Origin: SAR324 cluster bacterium
GTDB taxonomy: Bacteria; SAR324; NAC60-12
Assembly (NCBI GenBank): GCA_028281495.1
Contig: JANQJU010000029.1
Coordinates: forward strand, 620,001-684,000
DNA: 64,000 nt
Reading direction: 5' to 3'
Below the pieces are notes generated by a model. The model saw nothing but the letters and a program-made list of their open reading frames with translations. It was not told the origin of the DNA and did no database searches. Positions within the stretch are counted from its first letter, which is position 1, and the number at the start of each line of letters is the position of its first letter. Made by a program: the position numbers and the translations under genes. Below, piece by piece: positions 53,560 through 62,980 of this stretch.

Positions 53560-55386
53560 TCAGTCCGCAAGGGGCGCTATCTCGGTGTTGGAATGGTGAG
53601 GAACTAGGGAATTCGATTGGTTCGGTTGAATGGATTGAGCGGATTTCAGTTTAAAACGTGCCACCAGCTCTTTGAGCACTTCGGACTGGCTTTGCAATTC
53701 TTCACTAGCGGCGGCAGTTTCTTCTGCCGTCTGGGCGTTTGCTTGGGTGGCAATGTTTATATCATCCAAGGCACGGTTGACTTCGCGACTGGCACGAGCC
53801 TGTTCCTGACCATAGCGCGCAATTTCTTTCACCAATTCTTTTTCTTTTTTTGCCCCATCAATAATCTCTTTGAACGATTCAACGGATTGTTGGGCATTTT
53901 TCACACCGGATTCTACCTTCACTACCGATTCCTCGATCATTGAAGAAATTTCCTTGGCAGCGGCGGCGCTTCGGCCTGCCAAGCTACGCACTTCATCGGC
54001 CACAACGGAAAACCCCTTTCCGTGCTGCCCCGCACGTGCCGCTTCCACAGCAGCATTAAGCGCCAATAAATTCGTTTGAAATGCGATTTCATCAATAACA
54101 TTGATGATTTTGGAAATTTCTTCTGAAGATTGATTGATTTCCAGCATCGATTGCAGCATCTGGTCAATCTGACTATTTCCGATGTCTGCCAGCTTTTCTG
54201 TGTCAACGGCAATTTCGTTGGCCTGTCTAGCCATTTTGGCGGTAATCTCAATTTGATTATTATGTTCTTTCACTGAAGCCGACACCTGTTCAAACGATGC
54301 AGCTTGTTCGGAAGAGTTTTCCGCAAGGGCAGTGCTCGCATCCGTCAGTTGATAGGCGGCCGATGTGATGGTTTCCGAAGCATAGACAACGTCGACAAGA
54401 ATTTGGTTGAGATTGTACACCATCTTGACTTGAGAATGCCCTAAAGCATCCTTGGATGAAAGAACCTCTGGATTTACGGTCAAGTTGCCCGCAGCGATTT
54501 CTTCAGAAAGTTCAATTTTCCTTTGAATCGATGTAATCATGGCAAGCAGAGAATGGTAAATGCCGGTGGAGGTCGCGAGTTCTGACTGAGAACGTCCCAA
54601 ATCTTTGAGATCGGTGTTCCCCATGGAAACCTCTTGAGCCAAACCTTGCATATCTGCGGGTTCTCCCCCAACCTGCCTTAAGATTTGTTTTAGAAAGTAC
54701 CGGCCTAAAAAAAGCCCCAGAGCCAAAGAAAAAATAGACACAATAATAAGGACGACAATCAATTGCTGTTCCTCATTTTCAACGATTTTCAAGGAATGCT
54801 CCGTGAACCGTTCGATCTCTCCCAACAAAGCCTTCAACTCACGATTCAACTGGTCTTCTTCCCTTTGAATTCGCTCAAGATTGGTCACCAACCCTTCCAA
54901 ATTGTTAGACCTTAGCTGATCAAAAATCTCTTCAGCATGAAGGTCAAAATCAGCATGCTCTTTTTCGATCTTCTTCAATTGGCCCAAAACGGATTCAAAT
55001 TCCTTTTTGGATTCCAAAGAATGCGCCTCTTGGATTCCCAAGCTGGCGAGTTCTTTTGCCTCCAAGATTTCTCCATCGACTTGTTTCGCTAACTGCAAGA
55101 ATTTTGTTGTACTTTCGCCGAACTGGGCTTCGTCCCCCAGTTTGTCATTGAGCGAAGGGGCGAGACGGATAGCACGCTCCAGAAGAATGGACTGCTCCAA
55201 TTGGTGTTCGGTGATCATAGTAACTTTTTTTATGAGAGGCATATCTTCATGGGTGATCTCTTTTATTTCTATCCCAATTTTGAAGAGAGCGCTCAAAGTG
55301 AGAAGGTTTTGTGCCACCATAAGGAGCAACAAGAGTCCGATTAGCAGGATAATCTGATTTTTTAACGACCACTGTATCATTTTCAT
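53560..55386 (-). CDS. Methyl-accepting chemotaxis protein with four-helix sensor domain
   Basis: The GAGAGG site lies four bases before the ATG. The 608-residue protein has a membrane helix at about 12-35, a long helical periplasmic part (about 36-207), a second helix at about 208-230, and a cytoplasmic signalling region. The conserved hairpin tip [40 protein letters not shown] lies at about 425-465. A clear HAMP domain is not obvious after the second helix. It ends EIAPLAD, without the NWETF-type CheR docking tail. Ligand unknown; the sensor resembles the four-helix bundle type. Confidence 0.92.
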   Translation of the reverse strand: MKMIQWSLKNQIILLIGLLLLLMVAQNLLTLSALFKIGIEIKEITHEDMPLIKKVTMITEHQLEQSILLERAIRLAPSLNDKLGDEAQFGESTTKFLQLAKQVDGEILEAKELASLGIQEAHSLESKKEFESVLGQLKKIEKEHADFDLHAEEIFDQLRSNNLEGLVTNLERIQREEDQLNRELKALLGEIERFTEHSLKIVENEEQQLIVVLIIVSIFSLALGLFLGRYFLKQILRQVGGEPADMQGLAQEVSMGNTDLKDLGRSQSELATSTGIYHSLLAMITSIQRKIELSEEIAAGNLTVNPEVLSSKDALGHSQVKMVYNLNQILVDVVYASETITSAAYQLTDASTALAENSSEQAASFEQVSASVKEHNNQIEITAKMARQANEIAVDTEKLADIGNSQIDQMLQSMLEINQSSEEISKIINVIDEIAFQTNLLALNAAVEAARAGQHGKGFSVVADEVRSLAGRSAAAAKEISSMIEESVVKVESGVKNAQQSVESFKEIIDGAKKEKELVKEIARYGQEQARASREVNRALDDINIATQANAQTAEETAAASEELQSQSEVLKELVARFKLKSAQSIQPNQSNSLVPHHSNTEIAPLAD

Positions 55387-55504
55387 TTTGCCTCTCGTAA
55401 AGCGATATCGATCTGAACTTGGTCACCTAGCAAAAAATGGAAGCTAATTTCACATCATTTCAACTCAAAAACACAACTCAAAAGCTATGCTGCTTGGATG
55501 AACA

Positions 55505-55554
55505 GCTCGGCGAACCGCTCTTAAAAAGTACCACTTGGTTCAACTTCGCCGAGC
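55505..55554. repeat. Inverted repeat downstream of the ABC-F gene
   Basis: GCTCGGCGAA (55505-55514) and TTCGCCGAGC (55545-55554) form a perfect ten-base stem around 30 bases. An alternative inner pairing GAACC (55512-55516) with GGTTC (55537-55541) competes. No T-run follows, so it is not a clear terminator; it lies just after the ABC-F stop and before the chemoreceptor gene. Confidence 0.45.
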
Positions 55555-55581
55555 AACGCAATATAGCGTCAATGCACACAT

Positions 55582-57390
55582 TCAAAGCCGACCTTGTTGG
55601 ATGGCCTCCAACTCTTCCCAGCGTTGATAGAGCCATTCCACCCGATCTTGAGCGACTTGTAATTCGCGACAAGCGTCTTGGAGCTTGGTGCTGTCTTGCA
55701 TCACATCAGGTTCTTGGAGTTGAGCTTGCCAGTGTTCCACCGAAGATTCGGCTTCGAGGATGTTCTCTTCCATCTTTTCCAGTTCCTTGTTTTCTTTGTA
55801 TGAAAGCTTGCGAGGTCGATTTTTTTGGGGGGCTTTTGTTTTGGTTTTATCCGACGATTTAGATTTGGTGGGTTTTGGAGGAAGGGATTCGATCCATTGG
55901 TGATAGTCTGCAAAGACCGTGGCATTACCTCGACCATCTAAGCCCAGCACTTCGGTTGCCACACGATCCAACAAAAAGCGATCATGGGTTACCAGTACTA
56001 GAGCACCCGGGAAATCTTGGAGGCTTTCTTCAAGAACCTCTAAGGAGGGAATGTCGAGATCATTGGTGGGTTCATCAAGGAGGAGGATGTCCGCAGGCCG
56101 CAACATCAACCGAGCAATGAGGATACGTGCTTGCTCTCCACCGGAAAGCTCACGAACGGGCAAATCCAATTGTTCTGGTCGAAACAAAAACCGTTTGGCC
56201 CAGCTCACAATATGGATGGAATCGCCACGATACACCACACGATCTGCCTCTGGTGACAACGCTTTCCTCAACGAGACATCCAAATTCAATTGTTCCCGAT
56301 TTTGATCAAAGTTCACTATCTGTATTTGATCGGCTCGTTCGATAAAACCAGAATCTGGCTTCAGATGGCCTTCCAACAGCCGCATGAACGTACTTTTGCC
56401 GGTACCGTTTCGTCCGAGCAAGCCCAACCGGGTGCCGGGTGAAAGTCGCAAACTCACTTGAGAAAACAAGGGTTTGCCTCCCAAGGATTTGCTCACATCG
56501 TGGGTTTCTAATAATTTTTTAGTTTTGCGTTGAGTCGCATTGAAATCGATCCGCACACTTTGAGTTTCAGCATTGCGTGCTTTCACTTCCGCATGTTCGG
56601 CCATGATGCGATGGGCGTCATCAATTCGATATTGGGCTTTGGAGGTTCGTGCTTTGGGACCACGACGGAGCCATTCGATCTCTCGTCGCATTTTATTGGA
56701 AAGGATCGCTTCTTTTTGTGCTTGGCCTTGTAAAAACGATTCTCGTTGGCGGAGGAATTCACTGTAATTGCCTTCGATACGCAGATAGCCTTCGGGGTAA
56801 CGTCGGCTCAATTCGATGATACGATTGGTGGTATTTTCCAAGAAATACCGATCATGCGTCACCAACAGGAACGCAAACGGCGCATTTTGTAGCAACGATT
56901 CCAACCACAAGATGCCATCCAAGTCGAGGTGATTGGTGGGTTCGTCCATCAGCAGTAAATCGGGTTCACGGACCACCGCACAAGCGATAGATAGACGCTT
57001 ACGCCATCCACCTGATAGCGTCGAAACGAGTTGTTGCGGATCGGTAAATTCTGTTTTCCCAATGATCCGTTGAGTACGGCTGTATGCCTCGGAATCTTCC
57101 ACGGCATCCTTTGCAAGCGCATCAAGCAGAGTTTGTTCGATAGTTTTATGGTCCTCCAATAGATCTTTTTGAGCTAAGTAAACCAATCGTAGACTGCCTT
57201 TTAAAGAACGTTGCCCGTCATCGGCAGGTTCCTCTCCAGCCAACACTTTCAACAACGTGGATTTTCCGGCTCCATTGGGACCAATCAATCCAAGCCGTTC
57301 TTCGGTGGAGATTCCCACCGTGATGTTTTCGAACAAAGGTTTGGCACCATAGGATTTACTCAAACTCTGACAACTCATTAAAACGGTCAT
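55582..57390 (-). CDS. uup: ABC-F ATPase, Uup-like
   Basis: The ATG at 57390 (GAGGAAAAAC upstream) gives about 602 residues; the frame is open further upstream. Two tandem ATPase domains are present: GPNGAGKST with LSGGW and LLMDEPTNHLDLD, then GRNGTGKST with LSGGEQ and LLLDEPTNDLDIP. A C-terminal coiled-coil (about 520-602, KENKELEKMEENILEAES) matches Uup. ABC-F proteins act on ribosomes and translation rather than transport; Uup is linked to ribosome function and replication-related phenotypes. The order of domains and the charged linker (about 500-525) are typical. Confidence 0.9.
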   Translation of the reverse strand: MTVLMSCQSLSKSYGAKPLFENITVGISTEERLGLIGPNGAGKSTLLKVLAGEEPADDGQRSLKGSLRLVYLAQKDLLEDHKTIEQTLLDALAKDAVEDSEAYSRTQRIIGKTEFTDPQQLVSTLSGGWRKRLSIACAVVREPDLLLMDEPTNHLDLDGILWLESLLQNAPFAFLLVTHDRYFLENTTNRIIELSRRYPEGYLRIEGNYSEFLRQRESFLQGQAQKEAILSNKMRREIEWLRRGPKARTSKAQYRIDDAHRIMAEHAEVKARNAETQSVRIDFNATQRKTKKLLETHDVSKSLGGKPLFSQVSLRLSPGTRLGLLGRNGTGKSTFMRLLEGHLKPDSGFIERADQIQIVNFDQNREQLNLDVSLRKALSPEADRVVYRGDSIHIVSWAKRFLFRPEQLDLPVRELSGGEQARILIARLMLRPADILLLDEPTNDLDIPSLEVLEESLQDFPGALVLVTHDRFLLDRVATEVLGLDGRGNATVFADYHQWIESLPPKPTKSKSSDKTKTKAPQKNRPRKLSYKENKELEKMEENILEAESSVEHWQAQLQEPDVMQDSTKLQDACRELQVAQDRVEWLYQRWEELEAIQQGRL

Positions 57391-57560
57391 GTTTTTCCTC
57401 GTGATCTCTTTCGGCTTTGATGGTGATGAGAATTGCGCATGCTGGTGCGAATGGTCATGGCTATATTTCAAACGGATATTGCAGTATCATTGCAAAATGT
57501 TCAGTAAACATCCATTGAGAAGCCTTTTGGGTCAACCTGCAAAAAATAGGAGGAATGGAA

Positions 57561-57743
57561 ATGTGGAACAAAACAACTCGCAGTTTTTGTCAAAGTTTAG
57601 GGATTGAAATTCCTATCATTCAGTCATTGTGGTGCGGGCAAGCAGGTTCTTTGGGAAGAAAACTTCCCTCCAAAGAACTGCTTGATATTTTGGTTCGTGA
57701 AGTGGACGCCTCTTTTGGTTCAATCAATAAAATCAAAGATTAA
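57561..57743 (+). CDS. Small putative protein with a strong ribosome-binding site
   Basis: A perfect AGGAGG (57548-57553) lies seven bases before the ATG at 57561, an ideal spacing; another in-frame ATG at 57555 is too close. The 60-residue product (MWNKTTRSFCQSLG... LLDILVREVDASFGSINKIKD) has no recognisable domain. It is divergent from the ABC-F gene and ends 19 bases before the converging hybrid kinase gene. The strong site is the main support, so it may be a real small protein or a leader peptide. Confidence 0.5.
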   Translation: MWNKTTRSFCQSLGIEIPIIQSLWCGQAGSLGRKLPSKELLDILVREVDASFGSINKIKD

Positions 57744-57762
57744 ACAAAAGTTTGAGAGAATC

Positions 57763-60102
57763 TCATGGAGATTTAGGTTGTGTGGGATTACTGATCAGGT
57801 GTTGGATCGTATTGCTCAGCTGGTGTCGTTCAATGGGCTTGATGAGGAACTTTTGGATTCCGTTTTGAGAGGTTATTTCTGATGACAGGTTTTTATCGAA
57901 GCCTGTCATCAAAATGATTGGAATCGTCGGATGAATTTCACGAATTTTCTGAGAAAGCTGGCACCCTGTCAAATGAGGCATGGTTTGATCGGTGAGAACC
58001 AAGTCGAATTGATGAGGGTTTTGTTGAAAGAGTTTAAGGGCTTTCTTGCTGCTGTTGGAAGATATGACATTGAATCCCATTTGCATGAGGAATTTACTTA
58101 ACATCTTGATAATAACGGGTTCATCATCGACCAGCAAGATGGAACCTTGCCCTTGAGAGAGAGGTAAATCTGAAGTTGCGGAGTGCGATTTGGTCACCAG
58201 AATTACCGGAAAAAAGATGCGGAACGTGCTGCCTTTCCCTAATTGGCTCGAAGCGACAATGGTACCCCCGTAATTTTTCACGATACCATGAACGACGGCC
58301 AACCCCATTCCGGTGCCTTCCCCAACCGGTTTGGTAGTAAAAAAGGGTTCAAAGATTCGGTCGAGAATCTCCTGAGACATGCCATGTCCAGTATCGCTCA
58401 CCGTGAGTTTGAGATATTTCCCTGCATGCATCTCATGCAGGTCGGCAAATTTCGGAGTAATGTAGGTCTCCTTCAAAGACACTTTCAGCCGCCCCCCTCC
58501 TGCCTCCATGGCATAGCTCGCATTGGTGCACAAATTCATAATGATCTGATGAATTTGAGTGGGGTTGGCAGAGATATGGGCATCCGACTGATTGATCTCT
58601 GTACAAATTTCGACGGTGGTGGGTAAGCTGGAACGAAGCAATTTTAAAGCTTCTTTCAAAATTGGACCGATTAATAAGGCTGACACTTCTTCTTCACCTT
58701 GACGGCTGAACGCAAGAATTTGCGAGACAAGATCTTTGGCCCGATAGGCTGCTTGCAAAACTTCTCCCAAGTCGTCTTGGTAAGGATTTTCAGGAGACAG
58801 GCTTTCCTTGAACATTTCAATATATCCCAACATGCCAAATAGGAGATTGTTGAAGTCGTGTGCAATTCCTCCGGCTAGTGTACCAATTGCTTCCATTTTT
58901 TGTTTTTGGCGCAATTGCCGCTCTAAAAGCTTTTGTTCAGTGATATCGCGAGAGATACCAAACAATCCACTCACCCTCCCATGTTCATCTCGATACACCC
59001 CTTTTGTGGTCATTAAGGTTTTGTATTGCCCGGCTACCTCGATTGTTTCTTCAAAGGTTTTGACCACTTCTTGAGCCATGATTTGATGATCGATTTCTCG
59101 AACTTTTTGGGCATAGTCGGAAGAAAATAGATCGGTATCTTGTCTGTAAAGGATTTCTTTGAGTGGTTTCCCAATCCGTTTAGTTGCAGATCTATTGCAT
59201 AATAAGTAATACCCTGCGATGTCTTTAATATACATCGAGTCAGTCGTTCCTTCTACAATCGCCTCTAAGAGATTTCTGTTTTTCACCAATTCTTCCTGTG
59301 CCAGTTTCTGCTTTTGAACAATTGAACTGAGCTTGGCTTCGCTCGCTTCGAGTTCTCGCGTTCGCTCGGCCACCCGTTGTTCCAACATGGATCTCATTTG
59401 AGCCTCACTGTTTTTCAAAGACTCTTCCATTTGTTTGCGATGGGTGATGTCATGGGCCAAACAAACAAATCCCTGAACTTCGCCCTGTTTATTTGACATG
59501 ATAGCCCCCGAAAACAGCACAGGGATCTTTTCCCCAGATTTGGTGAGCAGTTTGTACTCGAAGTTGTTCACGGCTCCTTCAATCAGGAAGGACCGCAATG
59601 CCTGCCAGTCTTCCTCAGGGTCGAGAAGGAACAGGAATGGTGCTCCCGCTAGCTCGGAATCCTGATATCCCAACAAAGTCTGTGTGTTTGGGCTAATCGT
59701 TTTAATGGTAAGATCGGGATTCAAAATGAACAGAGGGTCGGCTAAGGATTTGAGAACACTATCCATATAATTTTTTGATTTCATTAATTCTGCCCTCGAA
59801 TCATACAGTTCACTCGTTGTGAGGAGCATGTTGTCATTCAGTTGATTTTGAAAGAATAAGGAACCTTCCAACTCAGTATTCAATTTTTTCAGATGGGCAT
59901 TGGCATGCCGAAGTTGTTTGGCTTGTTGAAATTTGTGCAGGGCCAACACGATGGCCATGAACAACGCAAGTTCTATGATTTCAGCTAAGAAAAACGGTTG
60001 TGAAATTCGAGACCACCGAAAGAACACTTCAAATACATCGACCTGCGAGGAGATGAAGATTGAACCCACTGTCAGTATCCCGAAGAGTATTTTATACAGC
60101 AT
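57763..60102 (-). CDS. PAS-domain hybrid histidine kinase with receiver domain
   Basis: The ATG at 60102 is preferred (GGGG site upstream) over an open frame that starts at 60135; this gives about 779 residues. Two membrane helices (about 3-20 and 31-53) leave almost no periplasmic loop. A coiled coil follows, then PAS 1 (about 110-220, KSLADPLFILNPDLTIKTISPN), PAS 2 (about 270-390, AIVEGTTDSMYIKDIAGYYLL), a kinase core with His415 in GIAHDFNNLL, N box NLCTNASYAM and GTGMGLAVV, and a receiver with Asp705 in VLTDQTMP. The gene lies 47 bases after the CheA-like gene. A cytosolic or membrane signal is likely. Confidence 0.92.
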   Translation of the reverse strand: MLYKILFGILTVGSIFISSQVDVFEVFFRWSRISQPFFLAEIIELALFMAIVLALHKFQQAKQLRHANAHLKKLNTELEGSLFFQNQLNDNMLLTTSELYDSRAELMKSKNYMDSVLKSLADPLFILNPDLTIKTISPNTQTLLGYQDSELAGAPFLFLLDPEEDWQALRSFLIEGAVNNFEYKLLTKSGEKIPVLFSGAIMSNKQGEVQGFVCLAHDITHRKQMEESLKNSEAQMRSMLEQRVAERTRELEASEAKLSSIVQKQKLAQEELVKNRNLLEAIVEGTTDSMYIKDIAGYYLLCNRSATKRIGKPLKEILYRQDTDLFSSDYAQKVREIDHQIMAQEVVKTFEETIEVAGQYKTLMTTKGVYRDEHGRVSGLFGISRDITEQKLLERQLRQKQKMEAIGTLAGGIAHDFNNLLFGMLGYIEMFKESLSPENPYQDDLGEVLQAAYRAKDLVSQILAFSRQGEEEVSALLIGPILKEALKLLRSSLPTTVEICTEINQSDAHISANPTQIHQIIMNLCTNASYAMEAGGGRLKVSLKETYITPKFADLHEMHAGKYLKLTVSDTGHGMSQEILDRIFEPFFTTKPVGEGTGMGLAVVHGIVKNYGGTIVASSQLGKGSTFRIFFPVILVTKSHSATSDLPLSQGQGSILLVDDEPVIIKMLSKFLMQMGFNVISSNSSKKALKLFQQNPHQFDLVLTDQTMPHLTGCQLSQKIREIHPTIPIILMTGFDKNLSSEITSQNGIQKFLIKPIERHQLSNTIQHLISNPTQPKSP

Positions 60103-60149
60103 ACGGAATTCCCCTTGTGAAGATTGCGGTAGCACTATCTGATCTGTGG

Positions 60150-62927
60150 TCAGACCATTTGATGAACATTCAACACTAAAACGGGATCATTTCCGAACAG
60201 CGTAGCTCCTAAGTAAACAGGTAAATTGCGATAATCTTCAGGGAGTGGAACGATAGGCAGTGTTGCATGATGCAGGATGTCATTGATCGCCAAACCCAGT
60301 TTGTGATCTCTCGATTTCAAAATGAGAATACGCTGCATCTTTTGATCATCCACATGAGTCTCGGAGTCAAAACACTGCTGGGGCTCGGCGAGCGGAATCA
60401 CTTCATCATTGAGGCGATACGCGGGTTTTTGATGAACCTGAGTGATCTGGTGGGATTGGAAACCATGAAATGCTTCCACACAATCTTCGGGAATGGCCGT
60501 GCGGAAGTCTCCAATTTTGACAATAAAACACGGCAATGAAACGTTATTTTTGGGAAACGTGAAGTTCCACGTTGTGCCTTGATCGGGGGTTGATTGAATC
60601 CGACAGGTGCCTTGAAAATCATGCATGGCTTCCAAAACAGCATTCATACCCACGCCTCTCCCTGCATTGTCATCCAGCTGCTCGGCAGTAGAAATTCCCT
60701 GTTCAAACACCAAATGGTAAATCTCTTCTTCGGACATACGCTCCACGGTTTCTGGGGTGACTAAATGCTGTTCTAAAGCCTTTTCTTTAATTTTCTTCAC
60801 GTCCAACCCGCGACCATCGTCACTCACAGAAATAAAGGTATGGAGCGCATCTTCTGCCAACTCCAACTGCACTCGCCCAATCTTCTCTTTCCCCAAGGCT
60901 TCACGATCTATCACCGATTCCAAGCCGTGAATGACTGCATTTTTGAGGCAGTGATTGAGCATCTCGTGCACTGCATTCCAAAATTCTCGATCTGCTTTCA
61001 CTCCAGGATCCTTCACGACCAATTCTGCTGCCTTTCCATATTGCTCGGCCAAGTTAGGGATCAGACGCTCATAACGTGAAAAACTAGAGCACACCTTTTT
61101 AATCTGTTGATGTGTGTCTAGAAATTCGTTGTACAAATTGCCTGCTTGAATCAGTCGGTCTTCTCGCAAATTTTCCGATATCATATGAAACAGTTTTTTC
61201 ACTTGGTGAGACAATTCTTCATACCCTTGGCAGGAGACGGACAAGTAGTCTTCGTCTTTGCGTTTACGAATCTCGCCCCGATCTTGACTCCGCTGATGGA
61301 GCAAGGTGGTGAAGGCATCTGCTTGGTCTCCCAAATACGCCTTTCCATCAGCCAAAGCTTGATCGATTCTTTGAACGAACGCTCCAATCTCTAACGGAGC
61401 ATTGGGAGCCGTTTGGTGCTGCTCCAGGAGGTCTTGAATTTTGAAAACAAATTGCTTGAGCAGGAAGGCCAAGGGTTCAGTAAGCACAAGTTGAAAATCC
61501 GCCAAAGGCCGAGTGATCTCTTCCATTCGATGACACAGTTGCTTGGCTTCTTGAATCAGAAACCCCGAACTGCCTTTCAATCCATGGACTTTGTTACCCA
61601 ACAGTCGAAGACATTCACCATATTGAAAAATATTTCGATTTCGGATCGCATGTTCATATTCCACTAAAGAAAACACCGGTTCTAGCTCCGTTGTAAAAGG
61701 TTGGAGCGACTTGATCAGATCTAAAATTTCCATCGTCAGGTTTTGGCTATCAACGAGAATCCCCTGTTTCATTTCCTCATCGACAACGACGGCACATTGG
61801 AGTGCTTCTTCTTGCGCTTCGATCTTTTTACTCATCAACTCTGCCTGATCGTTGGCATCGGTAGGGACCAAACAACCTTCCAAATACGGGCCTTCTGGCC
61901 GGTATTGCAAGTGAATCGTGAACCAACGTTCGTCGCCTTCCGTATCGCTCAGCTTCACCTCAACCGGAAACGGAACATCTTCACACTGATCAAATGCAAA
62001 CTTGAACAAGGGAACGAGTGAGGGATCCGTAAAAAATGGGCAAAAATCGAGCATTTCATCAGTAGATTTTCCTTCAAAAAAAAATGGCTGAACACTCTCA
62101 TCGAGATAGATCAGTTTCAGATCTGCATTCACTCGGATCATGTTCTCTTGAGAAAGCGTTTCCACATTTTTATTAACCTCGGTCAACGTTCCAAGATCCC
62201 TGTTGATACCCACCATCCCGATCACTTGCTCTTGGGCATCAAACATTGCATTGACCGACATTTGCATGGGAACGATTTGGCCAGCGGCTGTCTTAAATTT
62301 GAGCGTCAAACCTCGAACCTGGGAATTCAACTTTCCCAAACCTTGGTTGAACTTGTAGAAGAATTCCGTCACATCTTCTTCAACCACAAAATTGACAAGT
62401 GGCCGACCAATCCATTCATCAGGAGAAAACCCTAAAATTTCTGTAACGTTTTCACTCACATAATTCAGGTTCAGGTTTGCATCACATTCCCACACCAAAT
62501 CGGGCATGTTATTCAGCAGAGCCTGCATACGGCGGTTCATTTGATGGATCCTCAACTGAGATTTCAATGCTTCCAAGGACCGATGAATGATTCCTTTCAA
62601 TTCAAACAAATTCACAGGCTTTCTAAGAAAGGACATCACCCCCATTTTGTAACATTGGGCGGTCTCGGTATCCCCACCATGTCCCGTCAACACAATAAAG
62701 ACATGGGTTTGAAAAGTTTCCGGAGGCAGCTTTTGCAAGAACGCGATGCCATCCATTTTTGGCATCTTGATATCCAAAATCACAACAGCAGGATCATGCT
62801 CTTGAAACGACCTCAACCCCTCTTCGCCATCTTCAGCAATCAAAATATCATATCCCTCTTGAGTTAAACCTTTGGTCAACATCTTTCGGACAACAGCTTC
62901 GTCGTCAATCAACAATATTTGGTTCAT
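60150..62927 (-). CDS. CheA-like kinase with receiver, PAS, Hpt, HATPase and CheW domains
   Basis: The 925-residue protein begins with a receiver domain (about 1-125, Asp52 in ILDIKMPKMDG), then PAS (about 128-250, LNNMPDLVWECDANLNLNYVSENV). A region of poor homology follows (about 250-400), then an Hpt domain with His448 in KVHGLKGSSGF. The CheA-type ATPase (about 640-790) shows HCLKNAVIHGLES, SDDGRGLD and AGRGVGMNAV, and a CheW-like C-terminus (about 795-925) closes it. Here the receiver is at the front, unlike in standard CheA, and the PAS domain can sense a signal inside the cell. It lies 53 bases after the chemoreceptor gene and precedes the PAS hybrid kinase. Confidence 0.9.
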   Translation of the reverse strand: MNQILLIDDEAVVRKMLTKGLTQEGYDILIAEDGEEGLRSFQEHDPAVVILDIKMPKMDGIAFLQKLPPETFQTHVFIVLTGHGGDTETAQCYKMGVMSFLRKPVNLFELKGIIHRSLEALKSQLRIHQMNRRMQALLNNMPDLVWECDANLNLNYVSENVTEILGFSPDEWIGRPLVNFVVEEDVTEFFYKFNQGLGKLNSQVRGLTLKFKTAAGQIVPMQMSVNAMFDAQEQVIGMVGINRDLGTLTEVNKNVETLSQENMIRVNADLKLIYLDESVQPFFFEGKSTDEMLDFCPFFTDPSLVPLFKFAFDQCEDVPFPVEVKLSDTEGDERWFTIHLQYRPEGPYLEGCLVPTDANDQAELMSKKIEAQEEALQCAVVVDEEMKQGILVDSQNLTMEILDLIKSLQPFTTELEPVFSLVEYEHAIRNRNIFQYGECLRLLGNKVHGLKGSSGFLIQEAKQLCHRMEEITRPLADFQLVLTEPLAFLLKQFVFKIQDLLEQHQTAPNAPLEIGAFVQRIDQALADGKAYLGDQADAFTTLLHQRSQDRGEIRKRKDEDYLSVSCQGYEELSHQVKKLFHMISENLREDRLIQAGNLYNEFLDTHQQIKKVCSSFSRYERLIPNLAEQYGKAAELVVKDPGVKADREFWNAVHEMLNHCLKNAVIHGLESVIDREALGKEKIGRVQLELAEDALHTFISVSDDGRGLDVKKIKEKALEQHLVTPETVERMSEEEIYHLVFEQGISTAEQLDDNAGRGVGMNAVLEAMHDFQGTCRIQSTPDQGTTWNFTFPKNNVSLPCFIVKIGDFRTAIPEDCVEAFHGFQSHQITQVHQKPAYRLNDEVIPLAEPQQCFDSETHVDDQKMQRILILKSRDHKLGLAINDILHHATLPIVPLPEDYRNLPVYLGATLFGNDPVLVLNVHQMV

Positions 62928-62980
62928 GGGCCCCTTTCACTTTGTATCCAGTTGACAGATGTTTGAGTTGCACGCAGTTT

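Noticed and set aside
53560..55386. HAMP domain after the second membrane helix of the chemoreceptor
   Set aside because: I could not see a convincing HAMP pattern after the second helix, so it was not claimed.
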